Positions 42,648 through 50,823 of a stretch of DNA of 64,000 bases are shown here, one piece after another. The notes beneath the pieces were generated by a model. That model ran no database searches and was not told where the DNA came from. It was given only the letters and a program-made list of their open reading frames with translations. Made by a program: the position numbers and the translations under genes. Every line of letters starts with the position of its first letter. Position 1 is the stretch's first letter. The stretch comes from Chitinophagaceae bacterium (GTDB lineage: Bacteria; Bacteroidota; Bacteroidia; Chitinophagales; Chitinophagaceae): assembly GCA_016720565.1 (NCBI GenBank), contig JADKKJ010000011.1, positions 310,001 to 374,000 on the forward strand, written 5' to 3'.

Positions 42648-44108
42648 TTATTTTGACGAATTAAGTTTTCTAATAAGTAGCTCATTGGTGAGCTTTGGAT
42701 CCGCTTTTCCCTTCGATCTTTTCATCACCTCTCCAACGAAAAGGGCCAGCAATCCTTTTTTGCCATTCCGGTATTCTTCCACTTTATCTGCCATTTTCTG
42801 AAGAACCTCCTCTATCACTGGTTCTATGCTGGCCGTATCAGAAACCTGTAGCAGATTAAGTTTCTCCGCCAATTGCTCAATGTCCTGTTCAGGTTGTTTC
42901 AGGCATTCCTGGAATAATTTCCCTGAGGCGGCGCTGAAACTGCAACGGCCTTTTTCCACCAGTGCCACCAATGAGGCCAGTTGATCTGTTGAAAGTGGAA
43001 ATTCCTCTATCTCCTTTCCCTGCTCATTTAACCATTCTTTTACCGGACCAGATAACCAGTTAGCGAAACGCTTAGGCTTTATACCCGGATGGTCCTGCAC
43101 CAGGGCCTCAAAATAATCCGAAAAGCTTTTTTCATCTGTAAGCAGCGCCGCATCATAGGCCGATAACTGAAGTTCCCGCATATATCCAGCTATCCGCTGC
43201 TCAGGTAAACGAGGCAGTGTAGCAGCTACCGCTTTCAATTGCTCTTCTGATATACGAAATGGAGTCAGGTCCGGTTCTGGAAAATAACGGTAGTCATCGG
43301 CCTCTTCTTTATCTCTTATCGCAAAACTGCTGCCATCGGCGGCTACAAAACTGCGGGTCTGCTGAATTACCTTTTCTCCGGCCCCTAATAAGGCGATCTG
43401 CCTTTCCGCTTCCGTATCAATGGCTTTTTTTACATGCCTGATAGAATTTAAATTCTTGATCTCTGTCCTTGTGCCTAAGCGGTCATCTCCTTTTAACCTG
43501 ACAGAGATATTCGCATCACAGCGAAGGCTTCCTTCTTCCATATTACCATCGCAAACGCCCAGATACCTGAGGCGGCGGCGAATACTGGTCAAAAAAGCAA
43601 ACGCTTCTTCTGAACTGCGGATATCCGGTTCCGTCACGATCTCCACCAGCGGTGTTCCCGCGCGGTTCAGGTCAATGCAGGTATTATCCGGATCCGCATC
43701 ATGTATACTTTTTCCGGCATCCTCTTCCAGATGAATGCGATTCAGCCGGATCTTTTTTTCTTCCCCGTTCACTTCTACCGTAAGAAATCCCCCTCGGCAA
43801 ATGGGGGTGGTATGCTGGGAAACCTGGTAACCTTTGGGAAGATCGGGATAGAAATAATTTTTTCGGGCGAAATAGTTCTCGCGACTGATCTCACAATGGC
43901 AGGCCAATCCCAATGCAATAGCGTATTCAATGGCCTGACGGTTCATTTTAGGAAGGGTGCCCGGGTGGGCCAGGGAGATGGCGCTGACCTGCGTATTGGG
44001 AGAAGATCCATAATGGGTGCTGTCGCCACAAAACAATTTACTCTTCGTGCTCAATTGTGCGTGCACTTCCAAACCCACCACGATCTCGTATTCCGAATGG
44101 TCTATCAT
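42648..44108 (-). CDS. gatB: Asp/Glu-tRNA amidotransferase subunit B
   Basis: A 486-residue protein with GatB landmarks: N-terminal YEIVVGLEVHAQLSTKSKLF, AHPGTLPKMNRQAIEYA, and the YqeY-like C-terminal tail. It converts misacylated Glu-tRNA-Gln or Asp-tRNA-Asn with GatA and GatC in the cytoplasm. The -7 box TAATTTTG at 44120-44113 ends only four bases before the ATG, so the transcript may be leaderless. gatA and gatC are not adjacent, as is common in Bacteroidota. Confidence 0.97.
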   Translation of the reverse strand: MIDHSEYEIVVGLEVHAQLSTKSKLFCGDSTHYGSSPNTQVSAISLAHPGTLPKMNRQAIEYAIALGLACHCEISRENYFARKNYFYPDLPKGYQVSQHTTPICRGGFLTVEVNGEEKKIRLNRIHLEEDAGKSIHDADPDNTCIDLNRAGTPLVEIVTEPDIRSSEEAFAFLTSIRRRLRYLGVCDGNMEEGSLRCDANISVRLKGDDRLGTRTEIKNLNSIRHVKKAIDTEAERQIALLGAGEKVIQQTRSFVAADGSSFAIRDKEEADDYRYFPEPDLTPFRISEEQLKAVAATLPRLPEQRIAGYMRELQLSAYDAALLTDEKSFSDYFEALVQDHPGIKPKRFANWLSGPVKEWLNEQGKEIEEFPLSTDQLASLVALVEKGRCSFSAASGKLFQECLKQPEQDIEQLAEKLNLLQVSDTASIEPVIEEVLQKMADKVEEYRNGKKGLLALFVGEVMKRSKGKADPKLTNELLIRKLNSSK

Positions 44109-44112
44109 CGGG

Positions 44113-44120
44113 CAAAATTA
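44113..44120 (-). promoter_or_regulatory. -7 box for gatB, next to the start codon
   Basis: TAATTTTG on the minus strand, four bases from the gatB ATG. This allows little or no 5' leader. Confidence 0.5.
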
Positions 44121-44151
44121 AGTAAAAGCAGTTTGGGCCTTTATTAATTGA

Positions 44152-44175
44152 AAAACCCCGCAGTTGCGGGGTTTT
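44152..44175 (-). terminator. Rho-independent terminator
   Basis: AAAACCCCGCA (44152-44162) pairs with TGCGGGGTTTT (44165-44175). It ends the PDZ protein transcript before gatB on the minus strand. Confidence 0.9.
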
Positions 44176-44197
44176 CATGGCTATACCGTTGGTTATC

Positions 44198-45184
44198 TTA
44201 AAGATCGGCCGTACGGAGTTTTCTTGGCATCTTAATTTCTATATTCTGGGTCTTCCCGTTTCTAACTACTTTCAACGTAATACTGATCTTTTCCTTGCTT
44301 TGTCGGATCACATTGACCATATCATCCGCATTATTTATGGTCTTACCATCTGCTTCGGTGATGATATCACCTTCTTTAAGTCCTGCCTTTAGCGCATAAC
44401 TATCTTCCTGGTCAACCTCTGTTACTTTCACACCTTTACCATCTTCATTATCCTGTATGGATAAACCCAACTTAGGCCCATTTCCAGCCCAAACCCTTGG
44501 GGCAATTGGAGTACGCGGAAGATATCTTTGAAGGTCATCCATATTAAATCTAAATGCATCCAAATTTCCCATCGCTGTCGTGCCTTTCCACTTGGTAAGT
44601 TCGGCAGTAAGCTTTTGTTCTTTTTTATTACGCAGAAGAGTTACGGTCACTTTATCACCTGCCTTATGTTTCTGAACGGCCGTGGTAAGATCATCGGGGT
44701 CTTCTATCTTATCGCCATCGATCATGGTGATGATATCTTTTTCTTTGATACCAGCTTTTTCAGCGCCACTTTCTTTGGTTACGCTCTGCACTTCCACACC
44801 GCCTTCCACCTGTTGGGTTGACACTCCCAGCATTGCCTTATCGTCGGAAGTGAAATTGAAAAACATATCATCATTAGTGCTGCCGTCTCTTTTAAAGGCG
44901 CGGCCTACCCTTAAATTCTGGGGGTCTTTTACTTTCATTACCCTTACATTCACATTCTCGCTTTTGTCTTTATCATCTACCAGCTTACCATCCACATAGA
45001 CCTTATCACCTTTTACTTCGATGGTGGTATTTTTATCGGTGTTCACATCCTTCCGGGTAATGATAATGGTTTGGGTTTCTTTTTTGTCACCCTTATCTCC
45101 CTTATCTCCTTTTTCATCCTGGGCAATAACAAAAGCCGGCATGGCCAGGGCGATCATCAGTAGTTTAAATCGGAACTGCTTCAT
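44198..45184 (-). CDS. Exported PDZ-domain protein without a protease domain
   Basis: A 328-residue protein: signal peptide (MKQFRFKLLMIALAMPAFVIA), then DEKGDKGDKGDKKE, a beta segment, PDZ domain 1 at about 115-195 (LGVSTQQVEGGVEVQSV, AGIKEKDIITMIDGDKI) and PDZ domain 2 at about 235-320 (LGLSIQDNEDGKGVKVTEV, AGLKEGDIITEADGKTI). Two PDZ domains as in HtrA/DegP, but no trypsin-like domain with His-Asp-Ser precedes them. It probably binds C-termini of periplasmic proteins as an adaptor or sensor. The promoter box TATATTTG is at 45229-45222 and a terminator follows. Confidence 0.85.
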   Translation of the reverse strand: MKQFRFKLLMIALAMPAFVIAQDEKGDKGDKGDKKETQTIIITRKDVNTDKNTTIEVKGDKVYVDGKLVDDKDKSENVNVRVMKVKDPQNLRVGRAFKRDGSTNDDMFFNFTSDDKAMLGVSTQQVEGGVEVQSVTKESGAEKAGIKEKDIITMIDGDKIEDPDDLTTAVQKHKAGDKVTVTLLRNKKEQKLTAELTKWKGTTAMGNLDAFRFNMDDLQRYLPRTPIAPRVWAGNGPKLGLSIQDNEDGKGVKVTEVDQEDSYALKAGLKEGDIITEADGKTINNADDMVNVIRQSKEKISITLKVVRNGKTQNIEIKMPRKLRTADL

Positions 45185-45221
45185 AATGCTTTATTTTTTT
45201 ACTACGGTAAGTTTCGTAGGT

Positions 45222-45229
45222 CAAATATA
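45222..45229 (-). promoter_or_regulatory. Promoter of the PDZ gene
   Basis: TATATTTG on the minus strand, 37 bases from the ATG, with TTTC at 45252-45249 after a 19-base spacer, close to the TTTG -33 consensus. Confidence 0.55.
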
Positions 45230-45297
45230 AGGGTAAAATCGGAAATACGAAATGTTTCGGAAATGTTAAAAAAGGATTAGGGATTAGAGATCGGGGA

Positions 45298-45843
45298 TCA
45301 GGCCTGTCTGCCAATGTCAGGCTTATTATCCAATAAGTGGGAAAAGGCGTCGTAAGTCTTATGCAATAGCCCTTCCAGCACTTCTTCCCCTCTGTATTTC
45401 ATGCCCAGTTTCTCCAGAACCCTCAGCGAGCCTGTATTTGCGGGTAGCGCACGGCCAACGATATGGGTCAGTCCCCGTTTCTCAAAACCAAACTGCAGGC
45501 TGGCATAGGCGGCTTCGGTAGCATACCCTTTTCCCCAATGTATCTGCTTAAAACGATAGCCAAGATCGATCTCATTATCCCATCCCGGCCGGTATTTAAG
45601 TCCGCACCAGCCAATGAACTCATTGCTGCTTTTAAGATGCACGGCCCATCTTCCAAAATTATTTAATGCGTATTGCGGGAGAATGATCTGTTCCAGGACT
45701 TTCCTGGCCTGTTCAATATCCAGCATCGGATCCAGGGTATAGCGTGTCACTTCGGGATCGCTGTTTAGATCCAGCATCAGGCCTGCATCCTCCATTATGA
45801 ACTCACGGAGAAAAAGTCTATCTGTATATAAAACAATCTTCAT
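45298..45843 (-). CDS. GNAT family N-acetyltransferase
   Basis: A 181-residue protein with the RimJ/RimL-like acetyltransferase layout: LYTDRLFLREFIMED, DLGYRFKQIHWGKGYATEAA (the acetyl-CoA loop GKGYAT), and LPANTGSLRVLEKLGMKY. It transfers acetyl from acetyl-CoA to an unknown amine. It is 35 bases downstream of alaS on the same strand, separated by a CTCAAC repeat. Confidence 0.9.
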   Translation of the reverse strand: MKIVLYTDRLFLREFIMEDAGLMLDLNSDPEVTRYTLDPMLDIEQARKVLEQIILPQYALNNFGRWAVHLKSSNEFIGWCGLKYRPGWDNEIDLGYRFKQIHWGKGYATEAAYASLQFGFEKRGLTHIVGRALPANTGSLRVLEKLGMKYRGEEVLEGLLHKTYDAFSHLLDNKPDIGRQA

Positions 45844-45851
45844 CTGCTATT

Positions 45852-45893
45852 AATCTCAACCCCTCAACAGCGAAGCACTCAACCTCTCAACTT
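45852..45893. repeat. CTCAAC-type repeat, copy C, overlapping the alaS 3' end
   Basis: CTCAACCCCTCAACAG and CTCAACCTCTCAAC flank a short spacer between alaS and the acetyltransferase gene. The second unit lies inside alaS: read on the minus strand, TTGAGAGGTTGA encodes the last three residues Leu-Arg-Gly and the stop. It is related to the copies at 523 and 41412 but lacks the inverted arm. Confidence 0.65.
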
Positions 45894-48503
45894 TCTTTTA
45901 ACTTCCTCGATCACTTCTTTCAACCTCGACGCATCCTGCCCACCAGCTGTAGCCATTGTCTTCTGTCCGCCGCCGCCGCCTTTAATAAGTGGAGCCACCA
46001 ACTCTTTAATGAGTTTGCCTGCATCCATTCCTTTTGCCGCTACCACCGTATCGGAGATACCAATGGCCACATAAGGCTTGCCGCCGACATTTACGCAAAG
46101 CACGGCCACATGGTCGCGAAGGCTATTCTTCAGGTCGAAACATAATTTCTTCAACGCATCCACACCACTCACTTCCACAATAGCACCCACAAAATTCACC
46201 CCTTCAATGATCTCATCTTTTTCGAGGATCTGCTGGCGAACAGTCACCAGGTGACGAGCCTCCATAGATTCCAGGTGCTTTTTTAATTCATTGTTTTCTT
46301 CCTGCAATGACTCAATGGCCTTGCGCAGATCTTTTGGATTTTTCAACGCCTCTTTCACAGAAGATACCAGGTCCATTTGTTCGTTCAGGTATTGCTCGGC
46401 AGCTGATCCGCAAAGCGCTTCTATCCTTCGCACACCGGCGGCAACAGCCGATTCAGCGCTGATCTTGAAAATACCCAACTCACCTGTATGGCCCACATGG
46501 GTACCACCGCATAATTCAACGGAATAATTTTCATCCATCACCACTACTCTCACCACATCTCCGTATTTCTCGCCGAACAGGGCCATAGCACCCAGTTTCA
46601 TGGCTTCATCTTTTGGCATCTCCTTTATAAACACCGGTATATTCTCACGGATCTTTTCATTTACCAGCTGTTCGATCTTACGTGTCTCTTCTTCTGTTAC
46701 TCTTGCGAAATGGGAGAAGTCAAAACGAAGATGCTCTTCATTCACCAGTGACCCTTTCTGCGCCACATGCGTACCTAATATACTCCTTAAAGCGGCATGC
46801 AACAGGTGCGTGGCCGAATGATGCAGGGCCGTATGTTTTCTTTTTACCGGATCCACTTTTGCCACAAGATCCCCGCTGATGTCAGCCGGGATCTCATTGG
46901 TAAAATGTATGATCAGGTCATTATCTTTTTTAGTATCTATTACTTCAATCCTCCCACCTGCAAATTCCAATACCCCATGATCGCCTACCTGTCCTCCGCT
47001 CTCTGCATAAAAAGGAGTGGAGGCCAATACCAACTGATAACCATCTTTGCCTTTAGCCGTTACTTTCCGGTATTTTAATACAGAAGTTTTTGTCTCAAGG
47101 CTATCATATCCAACAAATGCATTTCTTCCTGCTTTTAATTCGATCCAGTCACCGGCATCTATGGTGGTGGCTGCACGACTTCTGTCTTTCTGTTGTTTCA
47201 TCTCGGATTCGAAACCCGCCTCATCCACACTCAATGAGTTTTCTGAAGCGATCAAACGGGTAAGGTCAACCGGAAATCCAAACGTATCATATAATTCAAA
47301 CGCGTCTTTTCCTGCAATGGTCTTATTGGTTGCGGTTTTAATGATATCATCCATTCTTTTCAAACCTTTATCCAGCGTACGCAGGAAAGCATCTTCTTCT
47401 TCCTTTACTACTTTGCTTACAAAATCTACCTGTTGCTGCAACTCAGGGAAAACATGTTCAAATTGTTTGGCCAGCACGGGTACCAGTTTGGTCAGCAAAG
47501 GCTGTTTATGGTCCAGGTAAGAATAATAATAGCGTACCGCGCGACGTAAAATTCTGCGTATCACATAGCCCGCACCTGTATTGGATGGCAACTGGCCATC
47601 GGCAATGGTAAAACTGATAGCGCGTATATGATCAGCGATCACCCGGAAAGCCACAGCTTCCTTGGTATCGCTGCCATCGTATTTTTTCCCACTGATCTGC
47701 TCGGTTGCCTCAATGGTTCCACTGAAAATATCTGTATCGTAATTGGATCTTTTTCCCTGCAATACCCGCACCAGGCGCTCCAGTCCCATTCCCGTATCCA
47801 CATGCGTAGCAGGCAATGGCTCCAGGCTTCCGTCTTTTTTGCGATTGAACTGGATGAATACATTATTCCATATTTCGATCACCTGCGGATGGTCTTTGTT
47901 CACCAGTAAATGGCCAGGGGTCACCTTCCTTTCTTCATCCGAACGGAGGTCCACATGGATCTCACTGCAGGGGCCACAGGGACCGGTATCGCCCATCTCC
48001 CAGAAATTATCTTTTTTATTGCCAAAAACGATCTGCGTTTCCGGGTCAGGAAGCAGGGTCTTCCATTTTTCAAGGGCGATCTTCGAAGGCGGAATACCTT
48101 CCTTGCTGTCGCCTTCAAATACCGTTGCATATAAACGGCCCGTATCGATCTTATAAATTTTTGTCAGCAATTCCCAACTCCATTCAATGGCCTCATTCTT
48201 GAAATAATCACCAAAACTCCAGTTGCCCAGCATTTCAAACATGGTATGGTGATAGGTATCTACCCCCACTTCCTCCAGGTCATTATGCTTGCCGCTTACA
48301 CGCAGGCATTTTTGTGTATCGGCAATACGCGTGGCAGGGGCGGGTTTATTTCCCAGGAAATAATCCTTGAATTGATTCATCCCTGCATTCGTAAACATCA
48401 GGGTAGGATCATTCTTTACCACGATTGGTGCGGATGGAACAATAAGATGTCCTTTTGACTGAAAAAAATCAAGAAAAGCTTGTCGAATTTCTGCGCTGGT
48501 CAT
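45879..48503 (-). CDS. alaS: Alanine--tRNA ligase
   Basis: An 874-residue class II synthetase of normal length. Visible are the N-terminal aminoacylation domain (FLDFFQSKGHLIVPSAPIV, then MFTNAGMNQFKDYFLG), the editing domain zinc motifs HHSATHLLH and CGGTHVGHTG, and the C-terminal oligomerisation part with the Gly run IKGGGGGQ. It charges tRNA-Ala. The last codons are formed by an intergenic-type CTCAAC repeat. The -7 box TACCTTTG at 48604-48597 with TTTC 19 bases upstream lies 93 bases before the ATG. Confidence 0.97.
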   Translation of the reverse strand: MTSAEIRQAFLDFFQSKGHLIVPSAPIVVKNDPTLMFTNAGMNQFKDYFLGNKPAPATRIADTQKCLRVSGKHNDLEEVGVDTYHHTMFEMLGNWSFGDYFKNEAIEWSWELLTKIYKIDTGRLYATVFEGDSKEGIPPSKIALEKWKTLLPDPETQIVFGNKKDNFWEMGDTGPCGPCSEIHVDLRSDEERKVTPGHLLVNKDHPQVIEIWNNVFIQFNRKKDGSLEPLPATHVDTGMGLERLVRVLQGKRSNYDTDIFSGTIEATEQISGKKYDGSDTKEAVAFRVIADHIRAISFTIADGQLPSNTGAGYVIRRILRRAVRYYYSYLDHKQPLLTKLVPVLAKQFEHVFPELQQQVDFVSKVVKEEEDAFLRTLDKGLKRMDDIIKTATNKTIAGKDAFELYDTFGFPVDLTRLIASENSLSVDEAGFESEMKQQKDRSRAATTIDAGDWIELKAGRNAFVGYDSLETKTSVLKYRKVTAKGKDGYQLVLASTPFYAESGGQVGDHGVLEFAGGRIEVIDTKKDNDLIIHFTNEIPADISGDLVAKVDPVKRKHTALHHSATHLLHAALRSILGTHVAQKGSLVNEEHLRFDFSHFARVTEEETRKIEQLVNEKIRENIPVFIKEMPKDEAMKLGAMALFGEKYGDVVRVVVMDENYSVELCGGTHVGHTGELGIFKISAESAVAAGVRRIEALCGSAAEQYLNEQMDLVSSVKEALKNPKDLRKAIESLQEENNELKKHLESMEARHLVTVRQQILEKDEIIEGVNFVGAIVEVSGVDALKKLCFDLKNSLRDHVAVLCVNVGGKPYVAIGISDTVVAAKGMDAGKLIKELVAPLIKGGGGGQKTMATAGGQDASRLKEVIEEVKRKLRG

Positions 48504-48560
48504 AAGCTTTATGGAAAATTGTAATGGTAAATTCCCTTCTATTATTGAATTTTAAGGGAT

Positions 48561-48568
48561 TATATTTG
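48561..48568 (+). promoter_or_regulatory. -7 box for the M23 peptidase gene
   Basis: TATATTTG on the plus strand matches TAnnTTTG exactly and lies 76 bases before the ATG at 48645. It faces away from the alaS box at 48604-48597, so the two transcripts would overlap here. Confidence 0.45.
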
Positions 48569-48596
48569 TCAACTCCCGTCTCTCAAAGCCGGGACG

Positions 48597-48604
48597 CAAA
48601 GGTA
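48597..48604 (-). promoter_or_regulatory. Promoter of alaS
   Basis: TACCTTTG on the minus strand with TTTC at 48627-48624 after a 19-base spacer. It explains the CGCAAAGGTA sequence in this gap. Confidence 0.5.
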
Positions 48605-48644
48605 AAAGTTTAAACTGGCATTTGAAATGCCGGCGGTTGGGCCG

Positions 48645-49616
48645 ATGAAGAAGATAAAGTATTACTATAATACCAATTCTCTGCGCTACGAGAAGCTGGA
48701 AACCCCGCTGAGGGTGAAGCTTTTGCGCGTGTTCGGTTTCGTAGCGGCCGCTATCGTTACCGCACTTATCATTTCTTACGCGGCTTTTCAGTTCATTGGC
48801 TCCCCTAAAGAAAAAATATTACAGCGGCAGAACCGGGAATTAAAGGATAACTATAATGATCTGGAACAGGACCTGATTTCCATTCAGGCAGAAATGAAGG
48901 AGCTTGAAAAAAGGGATAACGATGTATACCGTGCCATCTTCGAAGCGAACCCTATTCCCGATAGTGCCCGGGCCCGTGAACTGGCCAATAAAAAAGAGAT
49001 CGAGACCGTGGAAAGCCTCCGGGAACATCAGCTGATCGCCTCCATCAATGCCATTCTGAATAATATTCGCAGCCGTATCAATGCCCAGAAAAAATCATAC
49101 GATGAGGTGGATATGCTGGTCCGCAATAAAGAAAAATTATTATCCCATACCCCGGCCATCCAACCGGTAAGCAACAAAGACCTTAACCGTATCGCTTCGG
49201 GATTCGGATACCGCATCGACCCGGTATATAAAACACCTAAGCTGCATGCGGGACTCGATTTCGCTGCACCACAGGGCACACCTATTTACGCAACCGCAGA
49301 TGGTACTGTTAGCCTGGCGGGCAATTCAGGCGATGGCTATGGCAACCATGTGATCATTAATCATGGCTATGGCTATGAAACACTGTATGGTCATATGGTA
49401 AGGGTAAAGACCACCGTGGGAAAGGCCGTTAAAAGGGGCGAGGTAATAGGGTATGTGGGCAGCACAGGTAAGTCAACCGGTCCGCATTGCCATTATGAAG
49501 TGCATAAGAACGGAAACAAGATCGACCCTATTTATTTTTTCTATAATGATCTCAGTCCAGAGCAATTTGATCTTATTTTGAAAAAAGCAGCAGCGAGTAA
49601 CCAGAGCTTTGATTGA
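48645..49616 (+). CDS. M23 family metallopeptidase (membrane-anchored)
   Basis: A 323-residue protein with an N-terminal membrane helix (FGFVAAAIVTALIISYAAF), a long coiled coil at about 60-155, and a C-terminal LytM domain: HAGLDFAAPQG and GPHCHYEVH hold the zinc ligands (HxxxD and HxH), so it should be active. It cleaves peptidoglycan cross-links or acts in septation or elongation. The start at 48645 (MKKIKYYYNTNSLRYEKLE) is the usual one in this group; an ATG six codons upstream is the alternative. It is divergent from alaS and is followed by MerR. Confidence 0.93.
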   Translation: MKKIKYYYNTNSLRYEKLETPLRVKLLRVFGFVAAAIVTALIISYAAFQFIGSPKEKILQRQNRELKDNYNDLEQDLISIQAEMKELEKRDNDVYRAIFEANPIPDSARARELANKKEIETVESLREHQLIASINAILNNIRSRINAQKKSYDEVDMLVRNKEKLLSHTPAIQPVSNKDLNRIASGFGYRIDPVYKTPKLHAGLDFAAPQGTPIYATADGTVSLAGNSGDGYGNHVIINHGYGYETLYGHMVRVKTTVGKAVKRGEVIGYVGSTGKSTGPHCHYEVHKNGNKIDPIYFFYNDLSPEQFDLILKKAAASNQSFD

Positions 49617-49687
49617 GCTCTCTAACATTTTTTCCACAAACCAATACCCCCCCTCTCCTCATACCTCATCTTAGCTACCTTTACCTC

Positions 49688-50257
49688 ATGTCCAAGCAAT
49701 TGACACAAATGGCGCTTGATTTTGGCCTGCCGGCTCCGGTAGTAAAAGAATCATCTCCTCGAATGAAGAAACCGGCAACGGTGCCTTCCATTAAGGAGCA
49801 AAGGCCTGCCAGCCTGGTCAAAGAAAAAATTGCTTCAAGGCCGCTATCCAAAAGAGGAAGACCTTCCCTTAAAACCATCACAGAAAAAGCCGACCTCATT
49901 GATATTCCGGAAGATGATATTCTCTTCAAAAAACAATATTATTCCATTGGCGATGTGGCCCGCATGTTTCATGAGAACCAATCGCTGATCCGGTATTGGG
50001 AAACAGAATTTGATATCCTGCAACCCCGGAAGAACCGAAAAGGGGATCGATTCTTCCGCCCCATCGATATTAAGAACCTGGTGCTGATCTACGACCTGCT
50101 TCGCCGTCGAAAATTCACCATCGAAGGCGCTAAAGATTTCCTGAAAAAGAACAAGAATGGCCGCCCGGGCGCAGAACCGGTGGATGAAAAATTCCAGGCC
50201 ATCCAGTCATTGAACAAGATCAAAGCATTCCTGCTTGAATTAAAGGCCAACCTTTAA
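49688..50257 (+). CDS. MerR family transcriptional regulator
   Basis: A 189-residue protein. After a basic, Pro-rich N-terminal region of about 80 residues comes the MerR winged helix: YYSIGDVARMFHENQSLIRY, WETEFDILQPRKNRKGDRFF and DIKNLVLIYDLLRRRKFTIE. No effector-binding C-terminal domain or metal-binding cysteines are present. The start at 49688 is chosen because the longer frame overlaps the peptidase gene. It binds DNA; the target and signal are unknown. A box TACCTTTA (one mismatch) lies at 49676-49683, four bases before the ATG. Confidence 0.9.
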   Translation: MSKQLTQMALDFGLPAPVVKESSPRMKKPATVPSIKEQRPASLVKEKIASRPLSKRGRPSLKTITEKADLIDIPEDDILFKKQYYSIGDVARMFHENQSLIRYWETEFDILQPRKNRKGDRFFRPIDIKNLVLIYDLLRRRKFTIEGAKDFLKKNKNGRPGAEPVDEKFQAIQSLNKIKAFLLELKANL

Positions 50258-50290
50258 CAATTATTCCTTCTTCTTTAGCAATTACCCCAT

Positions 50291-50298
50291 TAATTTTG
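50291..50298 (+). promoter_or_regulatory. -7 box for the thioredoxin-like gene
   Basis: TAATTTTG matches TAnnTTTG and lies 17 bases before the ATG at 50316. No clear -33 element. Confidence 0.4.
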
Positions 50299-50315
50299 TG
50301 GACTAATTCCCGACC

Positions 50316-50822
50316 ATGAAAAAAATAAGCCTGCTATTTTTATCAATGACCCTTGGCATTGTTTCCTTTTCCCAAACCAACTACCAGGAAATAGTAGAAA
50401 AGCCCGGGGAGAAAACGCTGAAGGGGATCATCTCACGCGAGATCCTGCTGGCAGATACTTCCTTTCATTGGTATGCGCAGAACCTGAAGGGGTATACACC
50501 CAATGCGCTTGCGATCACCAACCTTAAAAAACAGGCAGATTCCATAGAGTTGCTGGTCTTCATGGGCACCTGGTGCGAAGATTCTCAATTCATCATTCCT
50601 AAACTGTTTACCCTTGTAAATGCTTCAGGCTTTCCGGAATCGAAACTTAGCCTGTTCGGTGTCGACCGCAACAAAACAACCATCTCACACCTGGCAGAAG
50701 CGCTGAAAGTGACCAATGTTCCTTCCATCATTGTATTTAAGAATGGAAAAGAGATAGGCCGGGTAGTGGAATACGGTAAATACGGAATGTTTGATAAAGA
50801 ATTAGGCGAGATCCTTCAGTGA
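50316..50822 (+). CDS. Exported thioredoxin-like protein with CxxS active site
   Basis: A 168-residue protein with a signal peptide (MKKISLLFLSMTLGIVSFSQ) and a thioredoxin fold. The active-site region reads MGTWCEDS: Cys87 is present but the second Cys is Ser90, and the cis-Pro appears in NVPSIIVFKNG. A CxxS site cannot do the usual dithiol exchange but can form mixed disulfides or isomerise. It would act in the periplasm on unknown partners. Its stop is one base from that of the convergent MscS gene. Confidence 0.88.
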   Translation: MKKISLLFLSMTLGIVSFSQTNYQEIVEKPGEKTLKGIISREILLADTSFHWYAQNLKGYTPNALAITNLKKQADSIELLVFMGTWCEDSQFIIPKLFTLVNASGFPESKLSLFGVDRNKTTISHLAEALKVTNVPSIIVFKNGKEIGRVVEYGKYGMFDKELGEILQ

Positions 50823-50823
50823 T

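Noticed and set aside
48585..48650. Sequence GGGACGCAAAGG followed by a GC hairpin before the M23 gene, similar to part of a c-di-GMP (GEMM) riboswitch
   Set aside because: The CAAAGGTA part is explained as the alaS -7 box on the other strand, the other conserved GEMM segments are missing, and the hairpin would run into the start codon.
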